NCBI GenBank assembly: GCA_030683005.1
Contig: JAUXMY010000037.1
Span: forward strand, 62,001 to 126,000
Direction of reading: 5' to 3'
Length of the DNA stretch: 64,000 nt
DNA from: Caulobacter sp.
Lineage (GTDB): Bacteria > Pseudomonadota > Alphaproteobacteria > Caulobacterales > Caulobacteraceae
Part shown: positions 1 through 6,983 of the stretch, in pieces
Layout: every line of letters starts with the position of its first letter
Numbering within the stretch: the first letter of the stretch is position 1
Notes under the pieces: model-generated
The model's input: only the letters and a program-made list of their open reading frames with translations
The model's database searches: none
What the model was told of the DNA's origin: nothing
Translations under genes and position numbers: made by a program

Positions 1-22
1 CCCTACTGACCGCTCGGGCCGG

Positions 23-63
23 CGGATAGGGGGATAGAGCGTGCTCTGTCCTCCCGCTATCCG
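23..63. other. Imperfect hairpin upstream of the GTA cluster
   Basis: CGGATAG at 23-29 pairs with CTATCCG at 57-63, and an inner perfect AGAGC-GT-GCTCT hairpin sits between them. No T-tract follows, so this may be a terminator of an upstream gene, an attenuator or an operator. The remaining bases up to the first GTA gene show no promoter that I recognise. In Caulobacter the GTA promoter is driven by the dedicated activators GafY and GafZ, so a standard consensus need not be expected here. Confidence 0.35.
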
Positions 64-174
64 AGTCAAAGCGCTGCCGTTTCAAAGGCTTGCATCTTTC
101 TCGCGCATTCGATCCGCCCGGCGCGGTGGTCCCGTATGGTTTGGGCATCACCGACAAATCCCGGAGGGGCCGCG

Positions 175-558
175 ATGCTTGAGGGGTTCCTGGAGCGGCA
201 GCTGCGCCGCATCGAGGCGCTGGAGGCAGCCTATGACGGCTTGCCGCCGCCGGAGACCGAGATCGTCATCGAGCGGCGCGTCCGAGTCGTTGCCGGGCTC
301 TACCGGGCGATGAAGCTGGCGGTCCAGCTCGCCGGGATGACGCGCGAGGCGGCGGGACCGCAGGAAGACAATGAGGATGGCATGCGACTCCGACACGATC
401 CTGAAACCGTGGAAAGAAAGCACCGGCTTCTGGACGCGGGATTGGCTCGAATGGATCAAGACCTGGAGCGAGAACGAGCGGCGCTCGCGGCTGACACGGG
501 CGGAACTGGAGATCGCGCAACGGAGCTGGCGCACGAACGCCAACCCCGCGCAGCGTGA
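175..558 (+). CDS. GTA small terminase-like protein (g1)
   Basis: A 127-residue, charged, mostly helical protein directly before the large terminase, the position of ORFg1 in gene transfer agent clusters. By position it would be the small terminase subunit that works with TerL in headful packaging. The start at 175 is chosen over 136 because GGAGGGG lies just upstream. The first ~65 residues read as typical coding sequence. From about 371 the frame overlaps the terminase frame for 188 bases, and there third-position GC looks lower than in the terminase frame, so the C-terminal half may be read-through or recently extended. Identification rests mainly on position; sequence similarity is not obvious by eye. 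Confidence 0.6.
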   Translation: MLEGFLERQLRRIEALEAAYDGLPPPETEIVIERRVRVVAGLYRAMKLAVQLAGMTREAAGPQEDNEDGMRLRHDPETVERKHRLLDAGLARMDQDLERERAALAADTGGTGDRATELAHERQPRAA

Positions 559-1702
559 GCCACGGCCCGACTGGTCGACCTGGCTGGCGCTGGGCGGACG
601 CGGATCCGGCAAGACCTGGCTCGGCGCCGGCTGGACCGTGGAGCAGGCGCTCGACGGCCGGCGCATCGCGCTGGTCGGGGCCAGTTTCGACCAGATCCGC
701 GAGGTGATGATCGAGGGCCCGTCCGGCATCCGGGCGCTGTCGCCCGACAACTTCCGGCCCCGCTACGAGAAGGCGCGCCGCCGCATCATCTGGCCGAACC
801 GTGCGCTGGCCTATTGCTTCTCCGCCGAGAACCCCGACAGCCTGCGCGGCCCTCAGTTCGAGGTCGCCTGGGCCGACGAGTTCTGCGCCTGGCCCTCGCC
901 GGGCGAGACCCTGGCGATGCTACGCCTCGGCCTGCGGCTGGGCGAGGATCCCCGGCTGCTGGTCAGCACCACGCCCCGGCCGATCGCCGCGCTTCGCGCC
1001 CTGTTGAAGGAGCCCCGGATGGTCGAGTCCCGCCTGCCCACCGTGACCAACGCCCACAACCTGTCGCCCGGTTTCCTGACCCATCTGGAGGGCCTCTACG
1101 GCGGCACGCGACTGGCGGCGCAGGAGCTGGACGGCCTGATCGTCGAGGGCGAGGGCGCCCTGTGGCGGGCCGAGGACCTGGCGCGATGCCGGGGCGCCCG
1201 GCCGCCGGGATTCGACCGCGTGGTCGTGGCGGTCGATCCGCCGGCCACGGCGGGCGGCGACGCCTGCGGCATCGTCGCGGCCGGCCGCCTCGGCGACCGC
1301 GCCTTCGTGCTGGCCGACGAGACGGTTCAGGGCCTGACGCCGCGCGCCTGGGCCCTGCGCGCCGTCGACCTGGCCCGCGAGGTCGGAGCCTGCGCCATCG
1401 TCGCCGAGGGCAACCAGGGCGGCGACATGGTGCGAAGCGTGCTGGCCGGGGCCGACCCGCCCTGCCCGGTGCGCATGGTCCACGCCCGCTACAGCAAGCG
1501 CGCCCGCGCCGAACCGGTGGCGGCCCTCTACGAACAGGGCCGCGTCATCCACTGCGGCGCCTTCCCGGCGCTTGAAGAGGAACTGATGGCCCTGGGCTGC
1601 GGCAGCCGTGAGAGCCCCGACCGCGCCGACGCCCTGGTCTGGGCGTTGACCGACCTGATGCTGGGCCGGACGGGGCGGGAGCCGAGGGTGAGGGTGTTGT
1701 AG
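371..1702 (+). CDS. GTA large terminase subunit (g2, TerL)
   Basis: Packaging motor ATPase/nuclease that loads host DNA into GTA capsids. The 443-residue protein has a Walker A motif GGRGSGKT at about residues 75-82 and a Walker B-type VAWADE at 165-170. The C-terminal RNase H-like nuclease shows acidic residues in VVVAVDPPA (D289) and further downstream, including RADALVWALTDL near the end. Length fits the DNA-packaging RcGTA g2 family. The ATG at 371 has AGGAAG upstream; the N-terminal ~40 residues are Trp-rich and overlap g1. It is followed not by the portal gene but by two palindromic repeat pairs and an opposite-strand nuclease gene. Confidence 0.93.
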   Translation: MRMACDSDTILKPWKESTGFWTRDWLEWIKTWSENERRSRLTRAELEIAQRSWRTNANPAQREPRPDWSTWLALGGRGSGKTWLGAGWTVEQALDGRRIALVGASFDQIREVMIEGPSGIRALSPDNFRPRYEKARRRIIWPNRALAYCFSAENPDSLRGPQFEVAWADEFCAWPSPGETLAMLRLGLRLGEDPRLLVSTTPRPIAALRALLKEPRMVESRLPTVTNAHNLSPGFLTHLEGLYGGTRLAAQELDGLIVEGEGALWRAEDLARCRGARPPGFDRVVVAVDPPATAGGDACGIVAAGRLGDRAFVLADETVQGLTPRAWALRAVDLAREVGACAIVAEGNQGGDMVRSVLAGADPPCPVRMVHARYSKRARAEPVAALYEQGRVIHCGAFPALEEELMALGCGSRESPDRADALVWALTDLMLGRTGREPRVRVL

Positions 1703-1704
1703 GT

Positions 1705-1816
1705 GCGTGCTTCGCGACGCGGCTTCGCCGCTCCTCAGCATGACGAAGTTTGTTGGCCCCCACTGAGTTCGTCATCCTGAGGAGCGAGCTCTCGGGCGAG
1801 CGTCGCGAAGGACGCA
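1705..1816. repeat. Palindromic repeat pair, family A (A1/A2)
   Basis: Two ~45-base units in inverted orientation. The first reads GCGTGCTTCGCGACG...CTCAGCATGACGA and the second CGTCATCCTGAGGAGCG...CGTCGCGAAGGACGCA; together they form a ~110-base imperfect palindrome right after the TerL stop. The same unit recurs at least eleven times in this window, always intergenic. Confidence 0.85.
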
Positions 1817-1870
1817 AGGCCTTAATCCGATGTGCGGCCGGGAAGGGCAGGACCCGGGTGCTGTAGCCGT

Positions 1871-1986
1871 GCGTCCTTCGCGACGCCCTCCTGCGAAGGG
1901 CTCCTCAGGATGACGAAGTCAGGGGGCTCCATCCACCTTCGTCATCCTGAGGAGCGAGCTCTTTGGCGAGCGTCGCGAAGGACGCA
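1871..1986. repeat. Palindromic repeat pair, family A (A3/A4)
   Basis: Second inverted pair in the TerL-portal gap. The left arm (1871-1916) carries GCGTCCTTCGCGACGC...CCTCAGGATGACGA and the right arm (1940-1986) is its near reverse complement. The right arm ends six bases before the stop codon of the opposite-strand GIY-YIG gene. Confidence 0.85.
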
Positions 1987-1991
1987 AGGCC

Positions 1992-2342
1992 TCAATCAGG
2001 GTCGTCTTCGGGATCGGGATAGCGAAGCGCCGGATGCAGCCGGTCATGCTGCTTCCGCGGTGACCGGCTTCGTGACGCGAGCGCCTTCAACCGCGTCGGA
2101 TCGCCCATCACCAGCGCCTCCTTCTTGGCGCGGCTCCAGCCCTTGAGGTGGCGCTCCGCCTCAATGGCCTCGTGCACGAACGGAAATTCCTCGCACCAGA
2201 CGACCTCGATCGGCAGGCGCGTAGACGTGTAGCCGCCGAACGTCCCGGCGCGGTGCTGCGCAATGCGCTGATCGAGATCCGTGGTGCAGCCGACGTAGAA
2301 CGAGCCGTCCGAGCACCGCAGCATGTCGGCCCAGGCCGCCAT
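1992..2342 (-). CDS. GIY-YIG domain nuclease-like protein
   Basis: A 116-residue single-domain GIY-YIG (UPF0213/YhbQ-like) protein. Visible family elements are the YIG-equivalent SFYVGCT, the Arg/His in DLDQRIAQH, and the Glu in EAIEAERHLKGW. The first (GIY) motif reads ADMLRC where relatives normally have a Tyr (as in YMLRC or YILRC), so a catalytic Tyr appears replaced by Asp through what could be a single TAC-to-GAC change. The gene lies antisense between GTA terminase and portal and is bracketed by inverted family A repeats (ending 1986, resuming 2357). It is not a known GTA component; its function is unknown and it may be catalytically impaired. Confidence 0.85.
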   Translation of the reverse strand: MAAWADMLRCSDGSFYVGCTTDLDQRIAQHRAGTFGGYTSTRLPIEVVWCEEFPFVHEAIEAERHLKGWSRAKKEALVMGDPTRLKALASRSRSPRKQHDRLHPALRYPDPEDDPD

Positions 2343-2356
2343 TGCACATCCCTCGT

Positions 2357-2402
2357 GCGTCCTTCGCGACGCCCTCCTTTGGAGGGCTCCTCAGGATGAC
2401 GA
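2357..2402. repeat. Palindromic repeat, family A, single copy (A5)
   Basis: A GCGTCCTTCGCGACGC...CCTCAGGATGACGA unit just upstream of the GIY-YIG start codon. It is in inverted orientation relative to the unit at 1940-1986, so the nuclease gene is flanked by inverted copies. Confidence 0.8.
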
Positions 2403-2436
2403 ACCTTTGTGATTGCACAACATCAGGTTGAAACTC

Positions 2437-3582
2437 ATGTCCCTTTTCCCCCGCCTTCGCGCCCGTGCGGCGCCGGAGGCCAAGGCGTCGCGGACGGCGG
2501 CGCTGGTAGCCTTCACCAGCCATGGCCGGCCGGTCTGGACGCCGCGCGACTACGAGAGCCTGGCCCGCGAGGGCTTCGCGAAGAACCCGGTGGCCTATCG
2601 CTGCGTGCGGATGATCGCCGAGGCGGCGGCGTCGGTGCCGCTGACCGTCTTCGCCGGCGGCAAGCGGGCCGACGACCATCCGCTGCGGGCGCTGCTCGAC
2701 CGGCCCAATCCCGAACAGGGCGGGCCCGATCTGCTGGAGACCTTCTTCGGCGCCCTGCAGGTCAGCGGCAACGGCTATCTCGAGGCGGCGGGGGAGGGAC
2801 CGGGAGAGCTCTGGGCCCTGCGCCCCGACCGGCTGAAGGTGATCCCCGGCGCCCAGGGCTGGCCGGCGGCGTATGAATACGGCGTGGCCGGGCGCAGCGT
2901 GCGCATCGGGCGCGAGGCCGACGGCTGGCTGCCGCTGCTGCATCTGAAGCTGTTCAACCCGGCCGACGACCACTACGGCGCCAGCCCGCTGGAGGCGGCG
3001 GCCTTCGCCATCGATGTCCACAACGCCAGCGGCGCCTGGAACAAGGCGCTGCTCGACAACGCCGCCCGGCCGAGCGGGGCGCTGGTCTATTCCAACCCCG
3101 ACGCCGGCGACCGGCTGACCGCCGAGCAGTTCGACAGCCTCAAGGCCGAGCTGGAGGCTCGCGCCGGGCCGGGCGCCGCCGGCCGGCCGATGTTGCTGGA
3201 GGGCGGGCTTGACTGGAAGCCGATGTCGCTGTCGCCCGCCGAGATGGACTTCATCGCCGGCAAGCACGCCGCCGCCCGCGAGATCGCGCTCGCCTTCGGC
3301 GTGCCGCCGCAGCTGCTCGGCATCCCGGGCGACAACACCTACGCCAACTACCGCGAGGCCAACGGCGCCTTCTGGCGACACACCGTCGTGCCGCTGGCCG
3401 AGCGCGCCGCCCGGGCCCTGACCGGCTGGCTGGCGGCGCGGCATCCGGGGGTGAGGATCGCCTGTGACCTGGACGGGGTTCCGGCGCTGAGCGCCGAGCG
3501 TGACGCGCTGTGGGCCCGGCTGGACGCGGCGAGCTTCCTGACGCCGGAGGAGCGGCGGCGGCTGGCGGGGCTGGAGGGCTGA
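2437..3582 (+). CDS. GTA portal protein (g3)
   Basis: HK97-type portal protein, the dodecameric ring at the capsid vertex through which DNA is packaged and ejected. Recognisable features are the N-terminal NPVAYRCVRMIAEAAASVPL element after a short leader, and a C-terminal wing with LLGIPGDNTYANYREAN followed by a helical segment FWRHTVVPLAERAARALTGWL, typical of phage portal family PF04860. At 381 residues it has normal family length. The ATG at 2437 (with AGG nine bases upstream) is preferred over an in-frame TTG at 2413, which lies immediately after the repeat unit. Separated from TerL by ~730 bases of repeats and an antisense gene. Confidence 0.93.
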   Translation: MSLFPRLRARAAPEAKASRTAALVAFTSHGRPVWTPRDYESLAREGFAKNPVAYRCVRMIAEAAASVPLTVFAGGKRADDHPLRALLDRPNPEQGGPDLLETFFGALQVSGNGYLEAAGEGPGELWALRPDRLKVIPGAQGWPAAYEYGVAGRSVRIGREADGWLPLLHLKLFNPADDHYGASPLEAAAFAIDVHNASGAWNKALLDNAARPSGALVYSNPDAGDRLTAEQFDSLKAELEARAGPGAAGRPMLLEGGLDWKPMSLSPAEMDFIAGKHAAAREIALAFGVPPQLLGIPGDNTYANYREANGAFWRHTVVPLAERAARALTGWLAARHPGVRIACDLDGVPALSAERDALWARLDAASFLTPEERRRLAGLEG

Positions 3583-3590
3583 GAGACACT

Positions 3591-3703
3591 GCGTCCTTCG
3601 CGACGCTCGCTTGAGGCTCGCTCCTCAGGATGACGACGTCAGTGGAACCCAAACAGGCTCGTCATGGTGAGGAGCGCGCGCAGCGTGCGTCGCGAACCAC
3701 GCA
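3591..3703. repeat. Palindromic repeat pair, family A (A6/A7)
   Basis: Inverted pair filling most of the gap between portal and g3.5. The left arm (3591-3636) is close to the other copies; the right arm (3660-3703) has diverged, reading CGTCATGGTGAGGAGCG and GAACCACGCA. Confidence 0.8.
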
Positions 3704-3736
3704 AAGCTCCCGTCCAGGCAACTCCAAGAGAACCCC

Positions 3737-3982
3737 ATGACCACCCCCCGCTTCCGCCTCGACCGGCAGGTGACGCTGGCGGTCATCGTCACCCTCGCCA
3801 TCCAGGCGGCGGGCGGCCTCTTGTGGGCCGGGCGGGCCTCGGCGCGGATCGACGAGCTGGAGCGCCGGGTCGAGAGCCAGGGTCCGACCGCGGAGCGGCT
3901 GGCCCGGGTCGAGGAACAGATCGCCGGCCTGCGCCTGACGCTGGAGCGGCTCGAACGACGACTGGAGAGCGGAGAGCTGTGA
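3737..3982 (+). CDS. GTA g3.5 small membrane/coiled-coil protein
   Basis: An 81-residue protein with one hydrophobic segment (LAVIVTLAIQAAGGLLW, about residues 13-29) followed by a charged coiled coil rich in Leu/Glu/Arg. Its place between portal and protease matches the small ORFg3.5 of RcGTA-type clusters, whose function is not established. The TGA overlaps the protease ATG (TGATG), indicating translational coupling. Identification rests on position and architecture. Confidence 0.72.
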   Translation: MTTPRFRLDRQVTLAVIVTLAIQAAGGLLWAGRASARIDELERRVESQGPTAERLARVEEQIAGLRLTLERLERRLESGEL

Positions 3983-4422
3983 TGGATACCGAAATCAGCG
4001 GCTACGCCTCGCTGTTCTGGACGCGCGACCTCAACGACGATGTGACCGCGGTGGGGGCGTTCGGCGCCTCGCTCGCGGTGCGAGGCGTGGGCGGGGTCAA
4101 GATGCTGTGCCAGCACGACGCCGACCGGCCCGTCGGGGTCTGGGACGAGGTCGTCGAGGATGCGCGCGGACTTTTTGTACGAGGTCGTATTTTCGATGTC
4201 ACGCCGGAGGGCCGGATGTGCGCGGCCCTGGTCCGGGCCGGGGCCATGGACGGCCTGTCCATCGGCTTCAAGACCACCAGGGCCCGGCCCGACGACAGCG
4301 GCCGGCTGCGGGTGCTCACCGAGGTGGACCTGTGGGAGGTGTCGATCGTCACCTTCCCGATGCTGCCCGGGGCGCGGATCGACACCTTTTCCCTTCTCCC
4401 TCGGGAGAAGGTGGCCGCGTGA
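3982..4422 (+). CDS. GTA prohead protease (g4)
   Basis: HK97-family (S78) prohead serine protease that trims the capsid protein N-terminus during maturation. Catalytic elements are visible: His in KMLCQHDADRPVG, Ser in MDGLSIGFK and the acidic EVSIVTF segment. The protein is 146 residues. Its last residues (SLLPREKVAA) and the stop codon fall inside a hairpin-forming intergenic repeat (CCTTCTCCC-TC-GGGAGAAGG at 4392-4411), so the native C-terminus seems to have been replaced or extended by repeat sequence. Start overlaps the g3.5 stop. It lies just before the capsid gene, as usual. Confidence 0.9.
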   Translation: MDTEISGYASLFWTRDLNDDVTAVGAFGASLAVRGVGGVKMLCQHDADRPVGVWDEVVEDARGLFVRGRIFDVTPEGRMCAALVRAGAMDGLSIGFKTTRARPDDSGRLRVLTEVDLWEVSIVTFPMLPGARIDTFSLLPREKVAA

Positions 4423-4545
4423 GCGGCCGGATGAGGGGGCGTCGCCTCCTCTGCATGCCTGGGTCAGCCGCGGTGGCGCGACCCCTCATCCGTCAGCCCC
4501 GGATCAGTTCCGGGACTGACACCTTCTCCCGCAAGGGGGGGAAGG
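4392..4545. repeat. Inverted repeat, family C, between protease and capsid genes
   Basis: A perfect hairpin CCTTCTCCC-TC-GGGAGAAGG at 4392-4411 is followed by CGGATGAGGGG (4428-4438), which pairs with CCCCTCATCCG (4482-4492). A second CCTTCTCCCGCAAGGGGG unit lies near 4522. It overlaps the 3' end of g4 and occupies the g4-g5 gap. Confidence 0.75.
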
Positions 4546-4561
4546 AAATCCAGGAGACCCC

Positions 4562-5794
4562 ATGAAAGAGACCAAACACGCGGCGGCGGATCCCGCCGCG
4601 CGCGCCGCCATGCATGAAGTCATGGCCGCGTTCGAGGCCTTCAAGGCCGCCAACGACGAGCGGCTGAACGCGCTCGAAACCAAGCGGGGCGACGCCCTGC
4701 TGGAGGAGAAGGTGGCGCGGATCGACGCCACGCTGCAGGCGGCGCAGGGGCGGCTCGACCGGGCCCTGACCGACGGCCGGCGTCCGGCGCTGGGCGTCGG
4801 CGAAGGCGGCCGCGTCGTCGTCGCCGACGAGCGCAAGCAGGCCTGGGACGGCTATCTCAAGACCGGCCAGAGCTCGGCGATGATCCTCGAGGCCAAGGGC
4901 CTGAGCGAGGGCGTCCCCACGGCCGGCGGCTATGTCGCCCCGCCCGAGACCGAGCGGATGATCGAGCGGCGGCTGCAGATGTCCTCGCCGATGCGCGACA
5001 TCGCCACGGTGCGCACCATCGGCGCCGGCGTGTTCCGCAAGCCGGTCTCGACGGCGGGCATCGAGAGCGGCTGGGTGGCCGAGACCGACGCCCGTCCGGA
5101 GACCGATCCGCCCGTGCTGGCGCTGCTGGAGTTCCCGGCGGCCGATCTCTACGCCAGCCCGGCGGCGACCCAGGCCCTGCTCGACGACGCCTTCGTCAAC
5201 CTCGACGAATGGCTGGCCGCCGAGTGCGAGGACGCCTTCGCGGCCCAGGAGACCGACGCCTTCGTCAACGGCAATGGGACCAACAAGCCCAAGGGCTTCC
5301 TGAGCTACACCAAGGTCGCCGACGCCTCGCAGGCCTGGGGCGAGATCGGCTTCGTGCTCTCGGGCGCGGCCGCCGGCTTCCACGCCACCGAGCCGGTCGA
5401 CCGCATCATCGACCTGATCTATGCGCCCAGGGCCCAGTACCGCGCCAACGGGCGGTTCGTGCTCAACCGGCGCACGGCGGCCCAGATCCGCAAGTTCAAG
5501 GACGCCGACGGCAACTACATCTGGTCGCCGGCCACGGCGCCGGGGGCTCCGGCCACGCTGCTGGGCTATCCGGTCACCGAGATCGAGACCATGCCCGACG
5601 TCGGGGCCGGCGCCTTCGCCCTGGCCTTCGGCGACTTCGCCAAGGGCTATCTGATCGTCGACCGGGCCGGGGTCCGCGTGTTGCGCGACCCCTACAGCGC
5701 CAAGCCCTATGTGCTGTTCTACACCACCAAACGCGTCGGCGGCGGGGTGCAGAACTTCGACGCCATCAAGCTGATGAAGTTCGCGGCCTCGTAG
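4562..5794 (+). CDS. GTA major capsid protein (g5)
   Basis: HK97-fold major capsid protein, 410 residues. The N-terminal ~80 residues are charged and predicted coiled coil (the delta/scaffolding domain removed by the g4 protease). The body contains EGVPTAGGYVAPPE, the E-loop/spine region with MSSPMRDIATVRTI, and the A-domain segments GNGTNKPKGFL and ALAFGDFAKGYLIVDRAGV typical of phage_capsid PF05065. AGGAG lies eight bases upstream of ATG 4562. Palindromic repeats flank the gene on both sides, which may set transcript stability for this high-copy product. Confidence 0.95.
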   Translation: MKETKHAAADPAARAAMHEVMAAFEAFKAANDERLNALETKRGDALLEEKVARIDATLQAAQGRLDRALTDGRRPALGVGEGGRVVVADERKQAWDGYLKTGQSSAMILEAKGLSEGVPTAGGYVAPPETERMIERRLQMSSPMRDIATVRTIGAGVFRKPVSTAGIESGWVAETDARPETDPPVLALLEFPAADLYASPAATQALLDDAFVNLDEWLAAECEDAFAAQETDAFVNGNGTNKPKGFLSYTKVADASQAWGEIGFVLSGAAAGFHATEPVDRIIDLIYAPRAQYRANGRFVLNRRTAAQIRKFKDADGNYIWSPATAPGAPATLLGYPVTEIETMPDVGAGAFALAFGDFAKGYLIVDRAGVRVLRDPYSAKPYVLFYTTKRVGGGVQNFDAIKLMKFAAS

Positions 5795-5799
5795 GACAA

Positions 5800-5958
5800 T
5801 CCTCCCCAGCTTGCTGGGGAGGGGGACCGCCGGAACGGCGGTGGAGGGGAGACGCCTCGCGACAGGGCCGCCCCTTCCGAGCCGTGGAACGAGTCCGTGC
5901 ACCGACTCCCCTCCACCACGCTTCGCGTGGTCCCCCTCCCCGGCGGAGCCGGGGAGGA
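5800..5958. repeat. Inverted repeat pair, family D, after the capsid gene
   Basis: The left unit (5800-5850) reads CCTCCCCAGCTTGCTGGGGAGG plus GACCGCCGGAACGGCGG; the right unit (5907-5958) carries CCACGCTTCGCGTGG and CTCCCCGGCGGAGCCGGGGAG. Each has internal hairpins and the units are inverted relative to each other. They fill the g5-g6 gap. Confidence 0.8.
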
Positions 5959-5977
5959 TCACCGAGAGAAATCCCCC

Positions 5978-6241
5978 ATGCCCCCCATCACCCTGGCCGA
6001 GGCCAAGGCGTTTCTGCGCGTCACCGACGGCGCCGAGGACGCGCTGATCCAGCTGCTGATCGAGGCGGCGACCGAGCGCGTCGAGCTGGCGATCGGTATG
6101 GTCCTGACCGATCCGGCGCCGTCGCCGCTGCGGCTGGCCGTCCTGATGCTGGTCGCCCACGGCCATGAGCATCGCGAGGGCGAGGCGCCCGCCGCGCTGG
6201 TCGAGCCGTGGCTGGCCCCGTACCGGAGCGCCCGGCTGTGA
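5978..6241 (+). CDS. GTA head-tail connector (g6)
   Basis: An 87-residue protein starting MPPITLAEAKAFLRVTDGAEDALIQLLIEAA, typical of HK97 gp6-like DNA-packaging/connector proteins (PF05135) that form a ring beneath the portal. The first of a run of tightly overlapping genes g6-g11: the TGA overlaps the g7 GTG start. Length resembles the short HK97 gp6 form. Start ATG 5978 lies just after the family D repeat. Confidence 0.85.
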   Translation: MPPITLAEAKAFLRVTDGAEDALIQLLIEAATERVELAIGMVLTDPAPSPLRLAVLMLVAHGHEHREGEAPAALVEPWLAPYRSARL

Positions 6242-6558
6242 GCATCGCAGCCCTGCGCACCCTGGCGGTGCTGGAAACCCACGCCGAGGCCGAGACCGTG
6301 TTCGGCGGCCGGTCGCGGACCTGGACCGAGGTCGCCGCCGTCTGGGTCGATCTGCGACCCGCCGGCCACCGCGAGGCCGGAGATGACGCCCGGCGACCGA
6401 TCCTGACCGAGACCGCCGAGGCCGAGGCCCGCGCCGGCGTCGCCGCCCGCGGCATGCGGCTGAAGGCCGGGGGCGAGCCCTGGCGGATCGTCGCGGTGCA
6501 GCCCGGCCGGCCCCGTCCCGGCCGCATGATCCTCAAGCTGGAAAGAGCCTGGCCATGA
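6238..6558 (+). CDS. GTA head-tail adaptor / head-closure protein (g7)
   Basis: A 106-residue protein of the phage head-tail joining family (PF05521): the pattern FGGRSRTWTEVAAVWVDLRP and a C-terminal PWRIVAVQPGRPRPGRMILKLERAW are characteristic. It seals the head after packaging and receives the tail. The GTG start at 6238 overlaps the g6 stop by four bases and is preferred to an upstream in-frame ATG at 6208, which would lie within g6. Confidence 0.85.
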   Translation: MSIAALRTLAVLETHAEAETVFGGRSRTWTEVAAVWVDLRPAGHREAGDDARRPILTETAEAEARAGVAARGMRLKAGGEPWRIVAVQPGRPRPGRMILKLERAWP

Positions 6559-6983
6559 GCCCCGACCTGGCGCTGCACAAGGCGCTGCTCGACCATCTGC
6601 GCGCCGATGCGGCGGTGAAGGCCCTGCTGGGCGACCCGGCCCGCGTCCATGACGAGCCGCCGCAGACGCCGGTCTGTCCCTATGTCGCGCTCGGCCGCGC
6701 CGAGACCCGGCCGTGGGGCGGGCTGGACGGAGAGGGGATCGAGCATCTGCTGACCCTGACCTGCGTCTCGCGCTTCGACGGCGCCGAGGAGGTCAAGGCG
6801 GTGATCGCCGCCCTGCGCACGGCCCTGCACGGCGCGGCCCTGACGCTCGATGGCCACCGGCTGGTCAATCTGCGCGTCACCTATGCCGACGTCTTCCGCG
6901 CCCTTGGCTGGCGGCCGCTCTACGGCGTGCTGCGGATCCGGGCGGTGACCGAGGCCTGTGAGGAAGAGGAGACAACCCCATGA
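6555..6983 (+). CDS. GTA tail terminator protein, DUF3168 (g8)
   Basis: A 142-residue DUF3168 (PF11367) protein. Typical elements are ALHKALLDHLRADAAVKALLG at the N-terminus, PYVALGRAETRPW, and the central TLTCVSRFDGAEEVKAVIAALRTAL. It caps the top of the tail tube and joins it to the head. It overlaps g7 and g9 by four bases each, consistent with coupled translation. Confidence 0.87.
   Translation: MSPDLALHKALLDHLRADAAVKALLGDPARVHDEPPQTPVCPYVALGRAETRPWGGLDGEGIEHLLTLTCVSRFDGAEEVKAVIAALRTALHGAALTLDGHRLVNLRVTYADVFRALGWRPLYGVLRIRAVTEACEEEETTP

Noticed and set aside
23..63. Possible tRNA (Ser-like long arm) at the window start
   Set aside because: The hairpin is strong, but no acceptor stem, D-loop or T-loop (GTTCGA) pattern could be placed on either strand.
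920..1741. Long - strand ORF opposite the terminase gene
   Set aside because: It is a shadow of TerL in GC-rich DNA; composition is low-complexity (His/Arg/Gln/Gly-rich) with no recognisable domain.
1705..2402. CRISPR array from repeated palindromes near the GTA cluster
   Set aside because: Units alternate in orientation, spacing is irregular and there are no cas genes; these are REP-like intergenic palindromes.
4493..6172. 559-residue - strand ORF across the capsid gene
   Set aside because: Antisense shadow spanning repeats and capsid; no domain and biased composition.
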